Shown: one piece after another, positions 61,001 to 64,000 of the stretch | Numbering within the stretch: the first letter of the stretch is position 1 | Layout of the letters: every line of letters begins with the position of its first letter | NCBI GenBank assembly: GCA_039105265.1 | Contig: JAPFFF010000016.1 | Coordinates: 930,001-994,000, forward strand | From: Tritrichomonas musculus | Lineage: Eukaryota > Parabasalia > Tritrichomonadida > Tritrichomonadidae | Length of the DNA: 64,000 nt | Direction of reading: 5' to 3' | Position numbers and translations under genes: made by a program | Notes under the pieces: generated by a model | Seen by the model: the letters and a program-made list of their open reading frames with translations, nothing else | The model's database searches: none | What the model was told of the DNA's origin: nothing

Positions 61001-63106
61001 AAGAAAATTGAGGAATTGAATGATCAAATCAGCAAGCAAAAAATGGAGAATTCTGAATCATTCAAGAAGAAATCGAAAGAACATCTCGATGACAAAAACA
61101 AATTGCAAGAAGAGATTGTCAAAAAGAATGACAAAATTCATCAACTTCAACAAGAACTTCATGAATTACAAATGAAATCAGAAGAAGCAAACGACGATCT
61201 AATTCATCATCAAACGCAAACAATTGAAGAATTATCAGAAACTATTAAAAAATTGCAATTTAAGAATCAATCAATTAAGAAACAAAATTCAGATTTGAAT
61301 GCAAAAATAATGGAAATAGAAACAACTAATCGAAAACAACAAGAAATGCTTAAAAATGAATTCGATAAGAAAGAAAACGATTTGACTGAATCAAATCGAA
61401 AATTAAAATTACAAGTTAACAATATTGAAATTGAAAATAATTCATTAAAAGAACAATTGAAATCAAGTCAAAATAAAATCGCATCTCTTTCAGCTGAAAA
61501 CACAACTCTTGAACAAAAGAACTCGAAATTAATCATAGAAAACAGCAACGAAGTCTCGAAGAACACTGAATTGAACTCAGCAATGAAAGCTATAAAATCA
61601 TCATTTGATGCTTTGAAAGAACAAAACGATGAAAATTCTAAAGAAATTCTTTCAAATAAAAATTTGATTGATTCATTGAAAAATGAATTGAATGAAAAGT
61701 CAAAAGCACTTGAAAAAGTGACAGAAGCATTTGAACAAGAAGCATCTAAAATTAATGATGAAAACCATCAGCTGTTATTGCAAATAACAAAACTCACTAA
61801 AATTTCAAAGAAATACGATAAGGATAAGAAAAAGTTGGATGATTTTGAGAGCCAATTTCAAAATTTTGAAGCAGAAATTCAAAAATTGAAAGACGAAAAC
61901 AAATATTTGAATGATTCGAATAAATCATTGAATTCTCAATTGAAAAAGTTCAAAGATTTGGTTAATGAATCTAAACGTGTTCAAGATTTCTCTGCTTTGA
62001 AAGACGAGATTTTTGAATTGAAAAGAAAAGTTGATATGGTCACTTCACATAGTCACGAAATTGAGTCAAAAAATGAAGAATTAAATAACAATTTTCTAGA
62101 ACTCCAAGCGAAGTATGAATTATTGAAGCACGAGAAAGAAATGCTGAAGCACACATCAACAAAGTATCAGAATGAGTACATCGCGCAGATTGATGATTTG
62201 AATACAAAAAATGCATTTTTGACTTTTTCAAAGGATGAAATTAGGCAGAAATTTGAACAAAAAGAAAAAACAATTCAAAGCTTAGCGAAAGAAAATGAGA
62301 TTTTAAGCAGCGAGAATTTCTTCATTAAAAACCAGATAAAGAAAATGGAAGAAGATTTTCTTGAGTATAAAAAAGAAACGTCAAATGAAAGTCATTCGAA
62401 TCTCGCCAAAATTGAATCACTTAAAAAAGACAACCAACAATTTGAAACGGCCGTTTTTAAGATGAAGCAGGAACTTGATAACCAGTTCGCTAAAGCTACC
62501 AAGTTAGAAAAAGATAACCTTCGGATGGAAACTGCTCTTAAAGCAATCAATAAAGAAAACAAGCAACTTTTGAATAAATTGAATAAGTCTCAGAATTCTT
62601 CAACTTTAGAAAAATTGATTGAAAAGAAAAAAGCACGCTCAAAAAGTGTAACTGTCAATAGAAAAGATAAAAATGAAAAATTAAATACCAATTCAAATTT
62701 GAATGAACCTATTCAAAATGAATTCGATGGTTTACAAAATGAAATTAAAGATCTCAAAATTCAATTGAATAATGAAAAAGAGAAAAATCAGCTTTTACTA
62801 GAAGAAAATAAAAAATTGTCTCAAAAAAACGAAAATCAAAAATTGAATGAAAAACAAAAATTGAATGAATTGAAAAATTTGAATGAATTGAAAAATTTGA
62901 TTGAAAAACAGAAAAATGAAATTGCTTATCTGATAATGCAGAATAAATCAATGAAATCAACTTTTTTGACACATTTCAGGTTGATCATTCAAAACATAAA
63001 CATGTACGTGGCAAAGCAATTTTCTTCATTTTCTTCACAAATTCTTGCTCTGACAACTCAGGTCGCTTATCTGCAAAATAAATTAAAATATAAAACAATT
63101 TTATGA
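58034..63106 (+). CDS. giant coiled-coil protein (golgin/tether-like)
   Basis: 1690 residues. The first ~195 are Ser/Asn/Asp-rich and disordered. From about 195 to 1640 nearly the whole sequence is Glu/Lys/Leu/Gln heptads (LENQITENNAKFKEEKEALL, ELQQKNEELSMSIESLQNDS), one long coiled coil. A low-complexity Asn run interrupts it at about 802-855, and a KLNEKQKLNELKNLNELKN repeat occurs near 1600. The last ~45 residues (FLTHFRLIIQNINMYVAKQF) are more hydrophobic and may anchor or cap the rod. In trichomonad annotations such proteins are often labelled viral A-type inclusion protein from coiled-coil similarity alone; a membrane-tether or cytoskeletal role is more likely. The start is the first ATG after the Inr-like site. 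Confidence 0.75.
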   Translation: MNSSLKDQNSPKPNLFDGNNPKNIEKNNSERRNTNNSLINQNEESTSSEVEPFNHSNDYSFDNIDMDPNPLSQEAQNSLNDIEDISNKISFKVNSDSSDISIHNNDKSDASDDDNNSNIFSQVEVLQNTLKQTEEVNKSLSDCLSSIKDHMNKSNLILNNSRLNDNFKSSDSSDKKSLTLRDKNGHIIIASDSEEMELLRYKIPQSLITDGEYFSSEIQKQKDEIEKKDKEIQILKEKISQINKSSDSSKVSIDDQNEFNLALEEKNRLTNRIKDVEIQLLETKNIKNELQIKVISLENQITENNAKFKEEKEALLKKIKGLLTVKETNEKQADQLATQMTEIKKENDEISSTMKERVSDLEKENKTLIQTNDQLNKQIQILSKNQRNGNEISEALKKLIKENEELKTQLKTKKVSNDKLISSLKILKEKFDQIKKEKVELSKEVENLKTSQKENIESPLKIELDQLKTLNSNLEKEKASAIKEMVELQAKNTELKSRNSQVEQKMALMDEENKDYASTIDDLRSNVQRLRNANKALLTTIADVNGSPDKLQAAIQKVNELQQKNEELSMSIESLQNDSDGSFKKSDFIIEEKQSKIIELSSLLDESQKEKAILEDQNLDLSSRLAKMCDTVTSLQDQITEFQNNQKKADDLLQKNRKVTSELKEMKDNFTKLQSERSNLFNKISEMNPDEFKPGSLDEIVLLMKKLKDDYNQLKNSSSTKDNEFQSQLSSLASSKENIENELQKEKEKSANLENKLEEVKRQFDEEEMKHKSEKDELMTKFKALSELSLKLKITNDHLRKSQNNNNSNDDDNLILKNQYNNKINNNNKNNNNENNNNNNKNNNNNNTNNDNNNNSDGKEKLNDKNLVEIDNLKMHIKEIEENNKKQQEKLQQQIEELTRENKQLKEKTDTFSSKEEDFLNQIKDKEAVLTELQNRIKEKASTDSQKEKESKQNTVLDDLQKQNKDLQDQLSTKEKVNNELQDQINIQNKKIEELNDQISKQKMENSESFKKKSKEHLDDKNKLQEEIVKKNDKIHQLQQELHELQMKSEEANDDLIHHQTQTIEELSETIKKLQFKNQSIKKQNSDLNAKIMEIETTNRKQQEMLKNEFDKKENDLTESNRKLKLQVNNIEIENNSLKEQLKSSQNKIASLSAENTTLEQKNSKLIIENSNEVSKNTELNSAMKAIKSSFDALKEQNDENSKEILSNKNLIDSLKNELNEKSKALEKVTEAFEQEASKINDENHQLLLQITKLTKISKKYDKDKKKLDDFESQFQNFEAEIQKLKDENKYLNDSNKSLNSQLKKFKDLVNESKRVQDFSALKDEIFELKRKVDMVTSHSHEIESKNEELNNNFLELQAKYELLKHEKEMLKHTSTKYQNEYIAQIDDLNTKNAFLTFSKDEIRQKFEQKEKTIQSLAKENEILSSENFFIKNQIKKMEEDFLEYKKETSNESHSNLAKIESLKKDNQQFETAVFKMKQELDNQFAKATKLEKDNLRMETALKAINKENKQLLNKLNKSQNSSTLEKLIEKKKARSKSVTVNRKDKNEKLNTNSNLNEPIQNEFDGLQNEIKDLKIQLNNEKEKNQLLLEENKKLSQKNENQKLNEKQKLNELKNLNELKNLIEKQKNEIAYLIMQNKSMKSTFLTHFRLIIQNINMYVAKQFSSFSSQILALTTQVAYLQNKLKYKTIL

Positions 63107-64000
63107 AATGCTTGCGTATTCCATTCATAGGAAATTTATATTTTAACTTATTTGTTGTTTTTCAAGCATTGTTTACTAAATAATAGAAATCTTAATTTTT
63201 TTTTTTCCACTATTATTATTTATTTTCATATTGGAGTTTTATATAACTTTCTTGTCATTGGTGTTTTGATTTAGCTAATTGATTGACTTATACTTCATTT
63301 TACAAAAACTATGTTTTCTAAAAATAACCTTATTCACAAAAAAAATGAGAGATTTTAATTCAAATTTTCTATATGCCTTCAGAAAGTAGAACGATAAGTA
63401 GGGACAAATTCAATTTTGAGAAGATGAAAATAAAAAAGTTATTCATGCAGGAAAATACTTTTTGATTAAGGTAATAGCAGGAGCCTCAACCTGAAATGAA
63501 AGAAAGTATTCATGCCTTTACAACTATAAAAAAATATTTAGTTTTATACAAATTTGAGAGGACGATAAAAAGTGACAAATTAAAAAACTTAGATTAGTAA
63601 AATCTCTATTTCAATATTCAATGATGTAAGGGCTTTGGGAAAAATTATAAAAAAAGATTATTCTAATGCTCATTGTATTCATTATAAAAATATATCTTGA
63701 TTTTTAAAATTCTAGAATTGCTTTTTATTTTAAATCAAATTCAATATATATAAAGCCTAGTATTTTTAAATTCTACCATTGTAAAATGCAAATGAAGTAA
63801 TGATTTTGGTATTTGACCACAAGTTGACTTTCTGATAATCCATCTTCAGATCTCAAAAAATTGACAAACCTGATAATTGATATCAGAATAACAAGCCTAA
63901 AATAAAAATAATAATAAATAATAAATTTATTTTTAATGAAATAGAAAGCAAATGAAATTAATTGTTTTTTTTAATTAAAAAGATCATCAAAGCCACCTCC
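63107..64000. other. intergenic, nothing recognised
   Basis: 894 bases of AT-rich DNA with A and T runs. I see no gene, RNA gene or clear terminal repeat. ATAAAAAGTGACAAATTAAA near 63566 resembles the start of the window (AAAAAGTGACAAAAAG), a possible dispersed repeat. Confidence 0.4.

Overview
This window is very AT-rich protist DNA that most resembles a parabasalid, probably Tritrichomonas. The inference rests on gene content: BspA-type leucine-rich repeats, BTB/BACK-like fragments, a protein kinase fused to Sel1 repeats, furin-like cysteine-rich surface proteins, a Pmp-like GGAI beta-helix, a giant coiled-coil protein, and abundant DNA transposons and Maverick/Polinton-like elements. The genes look intron-free. 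The species call is inference; nothing here names it directly.

Left host block (1-21171). Host genes are a possible CCT-like fragment, a multi-ubiquitin-fold protein, a decayed BTB/BACK-like gene, a DHHC palmitoyltransferase and an NCOA5-like anticodon-binding-fold protein. A transposon graveyard follows (6.3-11.4 kb): a 1.34-kb TA-flanked TIR element, a decayed Merlin/ISXO2 transposase, a small MITE, a fold-back element with a GC-rich core, and a dead ubiquitin protease. Next comes a surface-protein cluster: two tandem secreted Gly-rich/Cys-rich proteins that share a 548-bp near-identical tract, and a 1416-aa membrane protein with a hexapeptide Ser-rich stalk and a beta-helix head.

Nested element block (21172-43215). 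An outer element has 300-bp terminal inverted repeats, 5'-AGT ends and a 5-bp flanking duplication. It carries jelly-roll capsid-type genes, a 1344-aa fibre-like protein and a GIY-YIG nuclease-like protein. A second element (22339-36673), also 5'-AGT and also flanked by a 5-bp duplication, sits inside one of its capsid-type genes. This inner element is a 14.3-kb near-perfect palindrome: two 7.0-kb arms around a 314-bp single-copy centre. Each arm holds an origin-binding-type SF2 helicase, a GC-rich terminal patch, about 1.1 kb of trinucleotide-like repeats, about 3.2 kb of TTCA-rich DNA studded with imperfect hairpin modules, and two small genes. I see no DNA polymerase, integrase or packaging ATPase in either element.

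Right host block (43216-64000). Tandem units of about 700 bp carry short perfect hairpins and are hit by a 315-bp MITE whose empty site is visible in the neighbouring copy. A broken relative of the inner helicase carries a 1.27-kb TIR insertion. After it come a dead ankyrin/LRR gene, a 1.4-kb Mutator-like element with a 9-bp duplication, a 1367-aa kinase/Sel1 protein and a 1690-aa coiled-coil protein.
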